NCBI RefSeq assembly: GCF_039830135.1 | Contig: NZ_CP156081.1 | Coordinates: forward strand, 2,714,001 to 2,778,000 | Source of the DNA: Defluviimonas sp. SAOS-178_SWC | GTDB taxonomy: Bacteria > Pseudomonadota > Alphaproteobacteria > Rhodobacterales > Rhodobacteraceae | Reading direction: 5' to 3' | DNA length: 64,000 bases | In this document: positions 54,397 through 62,531 of the stretch, piece by piece | Layout: every line of letters begins with the position of its first letter | Position numbering within the stretch: position 1 is the first letter of the stretch | Translations under genes and position numbers: made by a program | The notes under the pieces: generated by a model | Seen by the model: the letters and a program-made list of their open reading frames with translations, nothing else | What the model was told of the DNA's origin: nothing | Databases searched by the model: none

Positions 54397-55404
54397 TCAG
54401 CTGCCGGAGTTGAAGGCCTGCGCCGCGTCGATGTTGTTCTGGCCGACACCGTCGACGAACTTGTCCCAGACGGGCTTCATCGCCTCGACCCAGGCCTGGC
54501 GCTGCGCGTCGTCAAGCTCGCGGATCACCCCGCCGGCGTCGAGGATTGCCTGGCGCGCGTCGGCGTCAACCTGGCCGACGGCGGCGTTGCGCTCTGTCGT
54601 CACCTCTTTGAGGATCGTCGTGACCTGCGTGCGCACGTCCTCGGGCAGGCTGTCCATCCAGTCGACCGAGGCGACGACGAGATAGTCGAGCACGCCGTGG
54701 TTGGTTTCGGTCGTGCCGTCCTGCACCTCGTAGAACTTCTGGCCGTAGATGTTCGACCAGGTGTTCTCCTGCCCGTCGACAACGCCGGTCTGAAGCGCAC
54801 CGTAAACCTCGGCGAACGCCATCGGCTGCGGCGAGGCGCCAAGCGCTTCCATCTGGGCGACGATCACGTCCGAGGGCTGCACGCGGATCTTCAGCCCCTT
54901 CATGTCCTCGGGCAGCAGAACCGGCTTGTTCGCCGACATCTGCTTCAGCCCGTTGTGCCAGAATTCAAGGCCGAGAAGCCCGCGCCGGACCATCGATTCC
55001 TTCATCGCCTGGCCGGATTCGGAGTTCTGGAACCCGTCCACCGCCTCGATGTTCTTGAACATGAACGGCAGGTCGAAGATCTGGAACTGCTTGGTGAAGG
55101 CCTCGAACTTCGACAGCGAGGGGGCAGCGAACTGCACGTCGCCCTGAAGCATGGCTTCGAGCACCTGGTCGTCGTCGTAAAGCGTGGAGTTCGGATAGAC
55201 CTCCATGCAGGCCTTGCCGTCCATCTCGTTGTTCACCCGCTCGGCGAAGAGGCTCGCGGCAATGCCTTTCGGATGCTTGTCGGAGTTCGTCACATGGGCG
55301 AACTTCATCACGATCTCGCCCTCGTCGCAGCCGGGGCTCGCCACGGCCGCGCCGGCGGACAAGGCAAGCGCGATCGCCGTCATGGCGGTTGTCATCGTCT
55401 TCAT
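54397..55404 (-). CDS. dctP: TRAP transporter substrate-binding protein (DctP type)
   Basis: 335 residues with a signal peptide (TTAMTAIALALSAGAAVA) and GGGAGGAA before the ATG. MKFAHVTNSDKHPKGIAASL, GLKIRVQPSDVIVAQMEALG (ligand-binding Arg) and the EVYGALQTGVVDGQENTWSN segment are the standard DctP landmarks. It captures an organic acid in the periplasm. Preceded by 368 bases that hold operator-like repeats for the adjacent DctD. Confidence 0.92.
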   Translation of the reverse strand: MKTMTTAMTAIALALSAGAAVASPGCDEGEIVMKFAHVTNSDKHPKGIAASLFAERVNNEMDGKACMEVYPNSTLYDDDQVLEAMLQGDVQFAAPSLSKFEAFTKQFQIFDLPFMFKNIEAVDGFQNSESGQAMKESMVRRGLLGLEFWHNGLKQMSANKPVLLPEDMKGLKIRVQPSDVIVAQMEALGASPQPMAFAEVYGALQTGVVDGQENTWSNIYGQKFYEVQDGTTETNHGVLDYLVVASVDWMDSLPEDVRTQVTTILKEVTTERNAAVGQVDADARQAILDAGGVIRELDDAQRQAWVEAMKPVWDKFVDGVGQNNIDAAQAFNSGS

Positions 55405-55772
55405 CGGTTTCCTCCCGTCGTCGATTCACTCGTTCGTCACGCTGTGGGTACAGCGATCCACGACAGCAAAGCGGTGCTGGGCGCCGCGATCAACGATTAG
55501 TTTTCCGCGCAAGGAAAGTCAGATTTTTCACATTCATTTCTGTATATTACGAAAATTTCTTGAGGCGCGCCGCACAATGGCCGGGCGGAATTTCACACAA
55601 AGGTTATCGCTCACCGTGCGGAAATCCGCACACCGCGCCGGGCCATACCGCCGCGGAATCGCACAGGGCCCCCTCGACGATGGCCCTCAACGGGTCGAAT
55701 ATCTTCGGTCGCAGACTGACGACCTCGCGCCCGCTGGTCAGCACGGTGCGGCCCGTGCCCGCTTCCGTCGCC
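55405..55772. promoter_or_regulatory. dctP promoter region with three operator-like repeats
   Basis: 368 bases without a gene. The best site, GTGCGGAAATCCGCAC (55616-55631, perfect 7-bp arms), is a dyad of the kind bound by DctD proteins. A related sequence, GGGCGGAATTTCACACA (55583-55599), matches it at 13 of 17 positions, and GCGGAATCGCACA (55653-55665) is a compressed third version. Nearer to dctP, the minus strand has TAATAT (55544-55549), a possible -10 element. No GG/GC (-24/-12) sigma-54 promoter is apparent. Confidence 0.62.
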
Positions 55773-57002
55773 TCAGCCGCGATAGTCCTCTGCCCGGATC
55801 CCGTGCCGGGCCAGCTTATCGTAGAAGGTCTTGCGCGGCAGTTTCAGCGCGGCAGCCGCCTCGGTCGCGTTTCCCCCCTGCCGGACCAGCGCCTCGATCA
55901 GAAGCGACCGCTCCACCCGGGCCATCTGGCCGGCGAGGCCGGGGGCTTCGGCGTCCTCGTGCGTCTCTCCCAGCCCCATTGCAAAGCGCATCGCGGCGTT
56001 CATCAGGGCGCGGGAATTTCCGGGCCAGTCCTGTGCCATGAGGTCCGCGATCACTTCGGGGGTGATTTCCGGCATCGGCAGGTCGGACTGCTCACAGGCG
56101 ATGGAGACATAGTGCCGGAAAAGGACGGGAATATCCTCGGGCCGTTCGGTCAGCGCGGGGATCCGCACCCGCATCACGTCGAGCTTGTAGAAGAGGTCGG
56201 GGTTGAAACGCCCCTCGGCCGCCTCGCGGGCAAGATCGCGGTAGGTGCCGGCAATGACCCTTGTGCCGGGGTGGCTGTCGATCAGGTCGAGAAGCGCGAA
56301 CTGCGCCGCCGGCGGCAGGGCCGCGACCTCGTCGAGAAAGATCGACCCGCCCTCGGCCCGCCCGAAGAGGGCGGCCAGCGTCTCTGGCGTCGCTGCGGCG
56401 GCGGAGAGCTTCTGAAAGGGGCGCATCGCGGCGGCGGAGAGAAGGTGGACGACCTCCGCCATCTTCGCCGTCCCCGCCCCCGGCGGACCCGAGATCAGCA
56501 CCTCGGCCGAGGTCCGCGCCGCGCGCCGGGCCGCCTCGCGCATCTGTTCGGAGATCGCCGAGGAGCCGACCAGCATGCGCGACGCCGCGTCGCCGCGCCG
56601 GATCTCGCGCTTCAGCGCGCGGTTCTCCAGGATGAGCGCCCGTGTCTTCAGCGCCTTGCCGACGACGGCGAGAAAGTCCGACGGGCCGCACGGTTTTTCG
56701 AGGAAATCGAACGCACCGCCCGCCATTCCCCGGACGGCAGTCGGCACGTCGCCCTCGCCGGTCAGAAGGATCACCGGCAGGTCGGGATCGACCTTACGGG
56801 CGTGGTCGAGAAGCGCGAAGCCGTCCTTGCCCGGCATGCGGATATCGCTGACCACGATACCGGCGAAGTCGGCCGAGATGTGGTCCTTCGCCTCGATGAA
56901 GCTTCCCGCCAGGATCGGCCTGTGGCCGGCGAGTTCGAGCGTTTGGCCCAGGGCCTCGCGCACCGCGCGGTCGTCATCGACCAGAAGCACCCTGTCCGTC
57001 AT
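55773..57002 (-). CDS. dctD: DctD-type response regulator lacking the sigma-54 contact loop
   Basis: 409 residues. Receiver domain about 1-120 with phospho-acceptor D53 (VVSDIRMPGKDG) and K103. The central AAA+ domain is degenerate: Walker A reads GPPGAGTAK, where the usual lysine is T178. The GAFTGA loop that contacts sigma-54 is missing between PETLAALFG and AEGGSIFLDEV. Walker B (221-226) and the Arg-finger region RFNPDLFYKLDV remain. The C-terminus ends in a Fis-type HTH (GGNATEAAAALKLPRKTFYD). It probably cannot activate sigma-54 and may act with the main sigma factor. It overlaps dctB by ATGA. Confidence 0.88.
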   Translation of the reverse strand: MTDRVLLVDDDRAVREALGQTLELAGHRPILAGSFIEAKDHISADFAGIVVSDIRMPGKDGFALLDHARKVDPDLPVILLTGEGDVPTAVRGMAGGAFDFLEKPCGPSDFLAVVGKALKTRALILENRALKREIRRGDAASRMLVGSSAISEQMREAARRAARTSAEVLISGPPGAGTAKMAEVVHLLSAAAMRPFQKLSAAAATPETLAALFGRAEGGSIFLDEVAALPPAAQFALLDLIDSHPGTRVIAGTYRDLAREAAEGRFNPDLFYKLDVMRVRIPALTERPEDIPVLFRHYVSIACEQSDLPMPEITPEVIADLMAQDWPGNSRALMNAAMRFAMGLGETHEDAEAPGLAGQMARVERSLLIEALVRQGGNATEAAAALKLPRKTFYDKLARHGIRAEDYRG

Positions 57003-58714
57003 GCCGCCTTCGCCCCCCGCGCCGCCGCCGCCAGTTCCACCGTGAATTCCGCCCCGCCGCTGTCGCGGTTGCGCCCCGCGATCGTGCCGCCGAAGCTCTG
57101 GACGATGCCGTAAGAGATCGAGAGGCCAAGGCCCATGCCCTCGCTCGCCCCCACCTCCTTCGTCGAATAGAAGGGGTCGAAGATGCGGTCGGGCTCGGCG
57201 ATGCCCGGCCCGGTGTCGGCGACCGAAATCCGCACGCGCCCGTCGGCCCGTGCGACGCGGATCGTCACGGTCCCGCCGCCCTCCATCGCGTCGGCGGCAT
57301 TGGCAAGAAGGTTGACGAGCACCTGCTGGAGCCGCACCTCGCCGCCCCTGACCCAGACCGGCCGCGCGGGCGGCGCCCAGTCGACCCGGACCGACGCCGC
57401 CCTGAGCCGCGCTTCGGTCAGCTCCAGCGCCGCCGCGACGACCTGGACGAGATCCACATCGCTCATCCCCTCGCTTTCCTGCCGCGCGAAGGCGCGCAGG
57501 TTCTTGATGATCCGCCCCATGCGGCGGGCCAGATCCGAGATCCGGCCGAGGTTCTCCGCCGCGCGGACCGGCTCCTCCCGGTCGAGGAAGAGGCCGGCAT
57601 TCTCGGCATAGGACTGGATCGCCATCAGGGGCTGGTTGAGTTCGTGGCTGATCCCGGCCGACATCTGGCCGAGCGCGGAGAGCTTTCCGGCCTGCACCAG
57701 TTCCGCCTGGGCCCGGCGCAGCTGATCGTTGGCCTCGGTCAGCTCACGCGTCCGTTCGGCGACGCGGATCTCTAGCTGGGCATTCGCCTCCGCCTCGGCG
57801 GCGAGCCGCCCGGCCAGCGCCCGGCGCCGCTCCATCAGGGCATAGAGAACCGCGCCCAGACCGAGACAGACGAGCGCCGCCACCAGCGCCTGGAGAACGG
57901 CCTGGCGTTCGGCCGGAGCGACATCCACGAGCGCTTCGCCGGTCATCCCGATCACCGGCAGGTCCCGGGTCAGATGCAGCGCATGGGCCGGCAGATAGGG
58001 CCCGCCGTCGAGATCCCAGACGACGTGGCGCCCCAGCGTCCTCTCTTCGCGCCGCAAGAGCTTGTCGCTCGCCCCGTCCGGCAGGAGCGAGAGCCGCACG
58101 AGGATCAGTTCGTCCCGGTTCGACACGAAGGCGACGCCGTCGCGGTCGGTGAAGAACACGATCATCGGCTCACCGCGCCAGATCACCTCGACCGCCTCGG
58201 TGTCGATGCGTGAGATAAGCGCGCCCGCGACCGGCCCTTCGGGCGAAAAGACCGGCGCGGCATAGACGAAGAAGCGGCGACCGGTCACAAGATCGATCTC
58301 GTGGTGAAAGCCGAGCGCACCCTGCATCGCGCGCTTGAAATAGGGCGTGGCGGAGCGGTCGGTCCCCTTGTCGGAGCCCGAGGCGGCCAGGACACGCCCC
58401 GCACTGTCGGTCAGCATCAGCTCGTCCGAGCGGGTCATGTCGGCCGTCCGCTGCAAAAGCGCATCCACCGGCGCCGGCGGCCTGCCGCGATCGAGCGCCA
58501 GCGCCAAGACGTCCGGATGGTCGGCCATCAGGACCGTCATTTCCCGATACCGCTGAAGCTGACCCAGAAGCCGGTCGCCCGCCAGCGCAAGATCGGCCTG
58601 CCCGCGCTCTTCCAGCCGCGACAGCGCATCTGTCAACGCTCGCCACCAGACCCCGCCGGTGACGCCTGCCGCCAACACGAGAAAGACGGCCAGAACGGCC
58701 GCGCGTCGGATCAT
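56999..58714 (-). CDS. dctB: DctB-type sensor histidine kinase
   Basis: 571 residues from the ATG at 58714 (GGAGGAGGAGG upstream). TM1 about 5-25, a periplasmic double-PAS/Cache domain about 30-275, and TM2 about 280-300 (LQALVAALVCLGLGAVLYAL). A coiled linker leads to HisKA with ISHELNQPLMAIQSYAENA. N, G1 and G2 boxes follow as VNLLANAADAM, ISVADTGPGI and GMGLGLSISYGIVQS. It senses the transported acid outside and phosphorylates DctD. It is divergent from the TAXI system. Confidence 0.92.
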   Translation of the reverse strand: MIRRAAVLAVFLVLAAGVTGGVWWRALTDALSRLEERGQADLALAGDRLLGQLQRYREMTVLMADHPDVLALALDRGRPPAPVDALLQRTADMTRSDELMLTDSAGRVLAASGSDKGTDRSATPYFKRAMQGALGFHHEIDLVTGRRFFVYAAPVFSPEGPVAGALISRIDTEAVEVIWRGEPMIVFFTDRDGVAFVSNRDELILVRLSLLPDGASDKLLRREERTLGRHVVWDLDGGPYLPAHALHLTRDLPVIGMTGEALVDVAPAERQAVLQALVAALVCLGLGAVLYALMERRRALAGRLAAEAEANAQLEIRVAERTRELTEANDQLRRAQAELVQAGKLSALGQMSAGISHELNQPLMAIQSYAENAGLFLDREEPVRAAENLGRISDLARRMGRIIKNLRAFARQESEGMSDVDLVQVVAAALELTEARLRAASVRVDWAPPARPVWVRGGEVRLQQVLVNLLANAADAMEGGGTVTIRVARADGRVRISVADTGPGIAEPDRIFDPFYSTKEVGASEGMGLGLSISYGIVQSFGGTIAGRNRDSGGAEFTVELAAAARGAKAA

Positions 58715-58939
58715 GCGCCTCCTCCTCCGGGTTCGCAGTCTAGCGAAGGCACGGGGGCGAAGGCCAGACGGAACACGCGGGAGACGAAGGCAAGAAACTG
58801 CGCCGGGCGTGGCGGGAACCTGCGCGGAAATTTCGCCCATGCGGGCGAAAGAGTTTGTGCGCGCCGCGCCCGCGCGACTAGCAAACCCCATCCCCGACCG
58901 GGCATACCGGGCGGGACGATGCGTCATTGGGAGGACAGC

Positions 58940-59890
58940 ATGATCAATCTGAAAGGCAAATTCGCGGCAATTCTCGTCGCCGCCACGCTCGCGGCGCCCG
59001 CCACCGGGCAGGCCGAGGAGTTCATCAATATCCTCACCGGCGGCACGTCGGGCGTCTACTATCCGCTCGGCGTCGGCCTGTCGAAGATCTACGCCGACAA
59101 CATCGAGGGCGCCCGTACCCAAGTGCAGTCGACCAAGGCCTCGGTCGAGAACCTCAACCTTCTCCAGCAGGGCAAGGGCGAACTGGCGCTCGCCCTCGGC
59201 GACAGCGTGAAACTCGCCTGGGAAGGCAATGCCGATGCCGGCTTCAAGGAGCCGCTTTCGAAGCTGCGCGGGATCGCCGCCGTCTATCCGAACTACATCC
59301 AGATCGTCGCCTGCGCGTCCTGCGGCGCCACGTCGCTCGATGCGCTGAAAGGCACGAGCATGTCGGTCGGCGCACCGAAGTCCGGCACGGAACTCAACGC
59401 GCGCGCGATCTTCGCCGCCGCCGGGATGAGCTATGACGACCTTGCGAAGGTCGAATACCTGCCCTTCGCGGAATCGGTCGAACTGATGAAGAACCGCCAG
59501 CTTGACGCGACGCTGCAATCGGCCGGCCTCGGCGTCGCCTCGATCAAGGACCTCGCCACCTCGATCGACATCAACATGGTGGCCGTCCCGCCCGAGGTCG
59601 TCGAGAAGCTCGGCGCACCCTACATCGCCGCGACCATCCCCGCCGGCACCTACCAGGGCCAGGACGCGGACGTGCCGACCGTGGCCGTCGTCAACTTCCT
59701 CGTCACGCATGAGGATGTCTCGGATGAGACCGCCTACCAGATGACGAAGCTTCTCTTCGAACATCTCGGAGAGCTTGAGGCCGCCCACAAGGCCGCCGCG
59801 CAGATCAAGCTCGAAAATGCCCTCAACGGCATGCCGATCCCGCTGCATCCGGGCGCCGAACGCTTCTACAAGGAAGCCGGCCTGATGTAA
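58940..59890 (+). CDS. TAXI-family TRAP substrate-binding protein
   Basis: 316 residues with a signal peptide (FAAILVAATLAAPATGQAEE) and GGGAGGAC before the ATG. NILTGGTSGVYYPLGVGLSK, QSTKASVENLNLLQQGKGEL and ATLQSAGLGVASIKDLA are typical of the TAXI family. It contains a neighbouring cysteine pair (CASCGAT, about 114-117). Known ligands in the family include glutamate and alpha-ketoglutarate, but specificity is not visible. The 225 bases upstream are shared with dctB and hold no recognised operator. Confidence 0.9.
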   Translation: MINLKGKFAAILVAATLAAPATGQAEEFINILTGGTSGVYYPLGVGLSKIYADNIEGARTQVQSTKASVENLNLLQQGKGELALALGDSVKLAWEGNADAGFKEPLSKLRGIAAVYPNYIQIVACASCGATSLDALKGTSMSVGAPKSGTELNARAIFAAAGMSYDDLAKVEYLPFAESVELMKNRQLDATLQSAGLGVASIKDLATSIDINMVAVPPEVVEKLGAPYIAATIPAGTYQGQDADVPTVAVVNFLVTHEDVSDETAYQMTKLLFEHLGELEAAHKAAAQIKLENALNGMPIPLHPGAERFYKEAGLM

Positions 59891-59897
59891 GCTCGAC

Positions 59898-59926
59898 GGA
59901 CCGGGCGGCCCCGCGCCGCCCGGTCC
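59898..59926 (+). terminator. Stem-loop between TAXI binding protein and permease
   Basis: Perfect 12-bp stem GGACCGGGCGGC / GCCGCCCGGTCC with a 5-base loop, eight bases after the stop codon and followed by a short T4 within CGGTTTTCAAG. Likely partial terminator or stabiliser inside the operon. Confidence 0.62.
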
Positions 59927-59956
59927 GCACGGTTTTCAAGGGGAGGGGAAAGCCGC

Positions 59957-62053
59957 ATGTCTCAGGACATTCATCACGACTTGCCAAAGGATGCGCCCGA
60001 TCTGGGGCTGCACGATCCCCTGGCCGAGAGCTTTCCCGCGACTGCGGAGGGGCGCGCGCTCTTCTGGATCGCCGTCGCCTTTTCGGTCTTCCAGATTGCC
60101 ACGGCGGCGCATCTCGTCGACCTTCCGAGCCAGATCGTCCGCGCCTTCCATGTCGGGTTCCTGACGCTTCTCGGTTTTCCTCTGCTTGCGGCGCTCCGGC
60201 GGAAGTCGCCACCGATGAAGGCGCTGGCCTGGACGATGGCGCTCGCCGGCGTTCTCGTCGCGCTCTACCAGTGGTGGGAATATACACCCCTCATCCTGCG
60301 CGCCGGCGATCCCCTGCCCCGCGACATCGTCTTCGGCATCCTCGCGATCTTCACCGTCTTCGCCGCCGCCTGGTCGCTGATGGGGCCGGCCCTGCCGATC
60401 ATCGCGGGCGCGTTCCTGGCCTATTGTTTCTTCGGCGAGCATCTGCCGTCGCCGCTCAATCATCGCGGCTACGATTTTTCGCAGGTCATCGACCACATGG
60501 CCTATGGGACCGAAGGGATTTACGGCATCCCGACCTATGTCTCATCATCCTACATCTTCCTCTTCATCCTCTTCGGCTCGTTCCTCGAACGCGCGGGGAT
60601 GATCAAGCTCTTCACCGATGTCTCGCTCGGCCTCGTCGGCCACAAGCAGGGCGGCGCGGCGAAGGTCGCCGTGGTTTCCTCGGGCCTCATGGGCACGATC
60701 TCGGGCTCGGGCGTCGCCAATGTCGTGACGACGGGTCAGTTCACCATCCCGCTGATGAAAAGATTCGGCTATCGCCCGGCCTTTGCGGGCGGGGTCGAAT
60801 CCACCTCATCCATGGGCGGCCAACTCATGCCGCCGGTGATGGGTGCGGTCGCCTTCATCATGGCCGAGACATTGGGCGTCGAATACATCGAGGTCGTGCG
60901 CGCGGCGCTGATCCCGGCGATCCTCTACTTCGCCTCGGCCTTCTGGATGGTCCATCTTGAAGCCGGCCGCCACGGCCTTCGGGGCATGGCGAAGGCCGAC
61001 CTGCCGTCGCCGGTCAAGGCGCTGAAGGAGAACTGGTACCTGATCCTGCCTCTGGCGGTGCTCGTCTACCTCCTCTTCTCCGGCTTCACGCCCCTCTTCG
61101 CCGGAACGATCGGCCTTGCCATGACGGTGATGCTCATCCTCGGCGGCTCTGTCGCGCTTGGTCTGCCCGAAGGCGTCATCCGCATCCTCTTCTGGATCGG
61201 CCTCGGCGCGGTCGCTGCCGCGTTCTTTGAATTCGGCATCCTGCCCGTCGCCGTCGCCATCGCCGCGCTCATCGGCTGGAACGCGATCTCGAAAGGCGGG
61301 CGCGAGACGCTGACGCTCTGCCGCGACAGCCTGGCCGAAGGGGCGAAGACCGCCTTGCCGGTCGGCATCGCCTGCGCGCTTGTCGGGATCATCATCGGCA
61401 CGATGACCCTGACCGGGGCGGCCAACACGTTCGGCCAGTTCATCGTCCATGTCGGCGACAAGAGCCTTATCCTGTCGCTGATCCTGACGATGATCACCTG
61501 CATCGTACTCGGGATGGGAATCCCCACGATCCCGAACTACATCATCACCTCCTCGATCGCCGGCCCGGCGCTTCTGGCGCTTGGCGTGCCGCTGATCGTC
61601 AGCCACATGTTCGTCTTCTATTTCGGCATCCTCGCGGACCTGACCCCTCCGGTGGCGCTTGCCTGTTTCGCCGCCGCGCCCATCGCCAAGGAAAGCGGCC
61701 TGAGGATCTCGATGGAGGCGATCAAGGTCGCCGCCGCCGGCTTCGTCATTCCGTTCATGGCGGTCTACACGCCCGCGCTGATGCTTCAGGATGGCGGACC
61801 GCTGGCCGAAGCCTTGGGGTTCGCGCCGGCGGTCGCCTATATCGTCGCCAAGACCGTTCTCGCCATCGGTCTCTGGGGCTCGGCGGTCATCGGCTGGCTC
61901 GGCCGCCCGCTCGGCTGGCCGCTCAGGGCGCTCGCCGCGCTGGCCGCGATCACCCTCATCGCCGCCCTGCCGCTGTCGGATGAGGCGGGCTTCGCGCTGG
62001 CCGCCCTCTTCGCCGTTGCGATCTGGCGCGGCCGCACCGCCCGGCCGGCATGA
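59957..62053 (+). CDS. TAXI-TRAP fused permease (DctQM fusion)
   Basis: 698 residues. An N-terminal four-helix DctQ-like part (about 35-150) is fused to a DctM-like part. VVSSGLMGTISGSGVANVVT, ESTSSMGGQLMPPVMGAVAF, MGIPTIPNYIITSSIAGPAL and ILADLTPPVALACFAAAPIA are the TRAP fused-permease landmarks. This fusion is the rule in TAXI systems. It overlaps the DUF1850 gene by ATGA. Confidence 0.92.
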   Translation: MSQDIHHDLPKDAPDLGLHDPLAESFPATAEGRALFWIAVAFSVFQIATAAHLVDLPSQIVRAFHVGFLTLLGFPLLAALRRKSPPMKALAWTMALAGVLVALYQWWEYTPLILRAGDPLPRDIVFGILAIFTVFAAAWSLMGPALPIIAGAFLAYCFFGEHLPSPLNHRGYDFSQVIDHMAYGTEGIYGIPTYVSSSYIFLFILFGSFLERAGMIKLFTDVSLGLVGHKQGGAAKVAVVSSGLMGTISGSGVANVVTTGQFTIPLMKRFGYRPAFAGGVESTSSMGGQLMPPVMGAVAFIMAETLGVEYIEVVRAALIPAILYFASAFWMVHLEAGRHGLRGMAKADLPSPVKALKENWYLILPLAVLVYLLFSGFTPLFAGTIGLAMTVMLILGGSVALGLPEGVIRILFWIGLGAVAAAFFEFGILPVAVAIAALIGWNAISKGGRETLTLCRDSLAEGAKTALPVGIACALVGIIIGTMTLTGAANTFGQFIVHVGDKSLILSLILTMITCIVLGMGIPTIPNYIITSSIAGPALLALGVPLIVSHMFVFYFGILADLTPPVALACFAAAPIAKESGLRISMEAIKVAAAGFVIPFMAVYTPALMLQDGGPLAEALGFAPAVAYIVAKTVLAIGLWGSAVIGWLGRPLGWPLRALAALAAITLIAALPLSDEAGFALAALFAVAIWRGRTARPA

Positions 62054-62415
62054 CGGGTCCCTGCCTCCTCGTCGGCGCCACGATGCTGACCCTGGCCTCG
62101 GGGAGTTTCGACCTGACCTGGCGGCATTCCGTCGAAAAGACCGAATGGCGCGAAAGCTGGCGCATCGAAGGCCGCACGCTGCGACTGACCGAAGCCGCGG
62201 TGAAGGGGTCAGGCGCCGGGATGGATCCCGGGCCGGGCGCGCGGCTGGAAGACGGCTGGTGGATCTGGACACCCGATCTTCCCCCGGTTCCCGACCTGAC
62301 CCTCGCCGCCTCGGGCGCAACCGGCGGCGGCTGGCGGCTTTGCGACGCCGACACCTGCCATGAGATCGGCGAACGCCCCGGCACGGCCATCCGCCTTGCG
62401 CCCTGCCCGGACTAG
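62050..62415 (+). CDS. DUF1850 family protein
   Basis: 121 residues; ATGA overlap with the permease. FDLTWRHSVEKTEWRESWRI, LRLTEAAVKGSGAGMDPGPG and the final AIRLAPC are DUF1850 traits. This small family, often with an N-terminal signal-like segment as here, regularly accompanies TAXI-TRAP permeases, and its role in transport is unknown. Confidence 0.85.
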   Translation: MTGPCLLVGATMLTLASGSFDLTWRHSVEKTEWRESWRIEGRTLRLTEAAVKGSGAGMDPGPGARLEDGWWIWTPDLPPVPDLTLAASGATGGGWRLCDADTCHEIGERPGTAIRLAPCPD

Positions 62416-62531
62416 GCGATGCGACAGGACCGTGACCTTAACCCCGCGCTCGTCTACGCTTTGGTCCGAATCCTCGGGGTGCAAAGGCGAATTCGGCAGT
62501 GGCAAAGGCAGGACCGGGACAGTCGAGGACG

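Noticed and set aside
55405..55772. Sigma-54 promoter for dctP
   Set aside because: No GG-N10-GC element resembling TGGCAC-N5-TTGC was found on the dctP strand.
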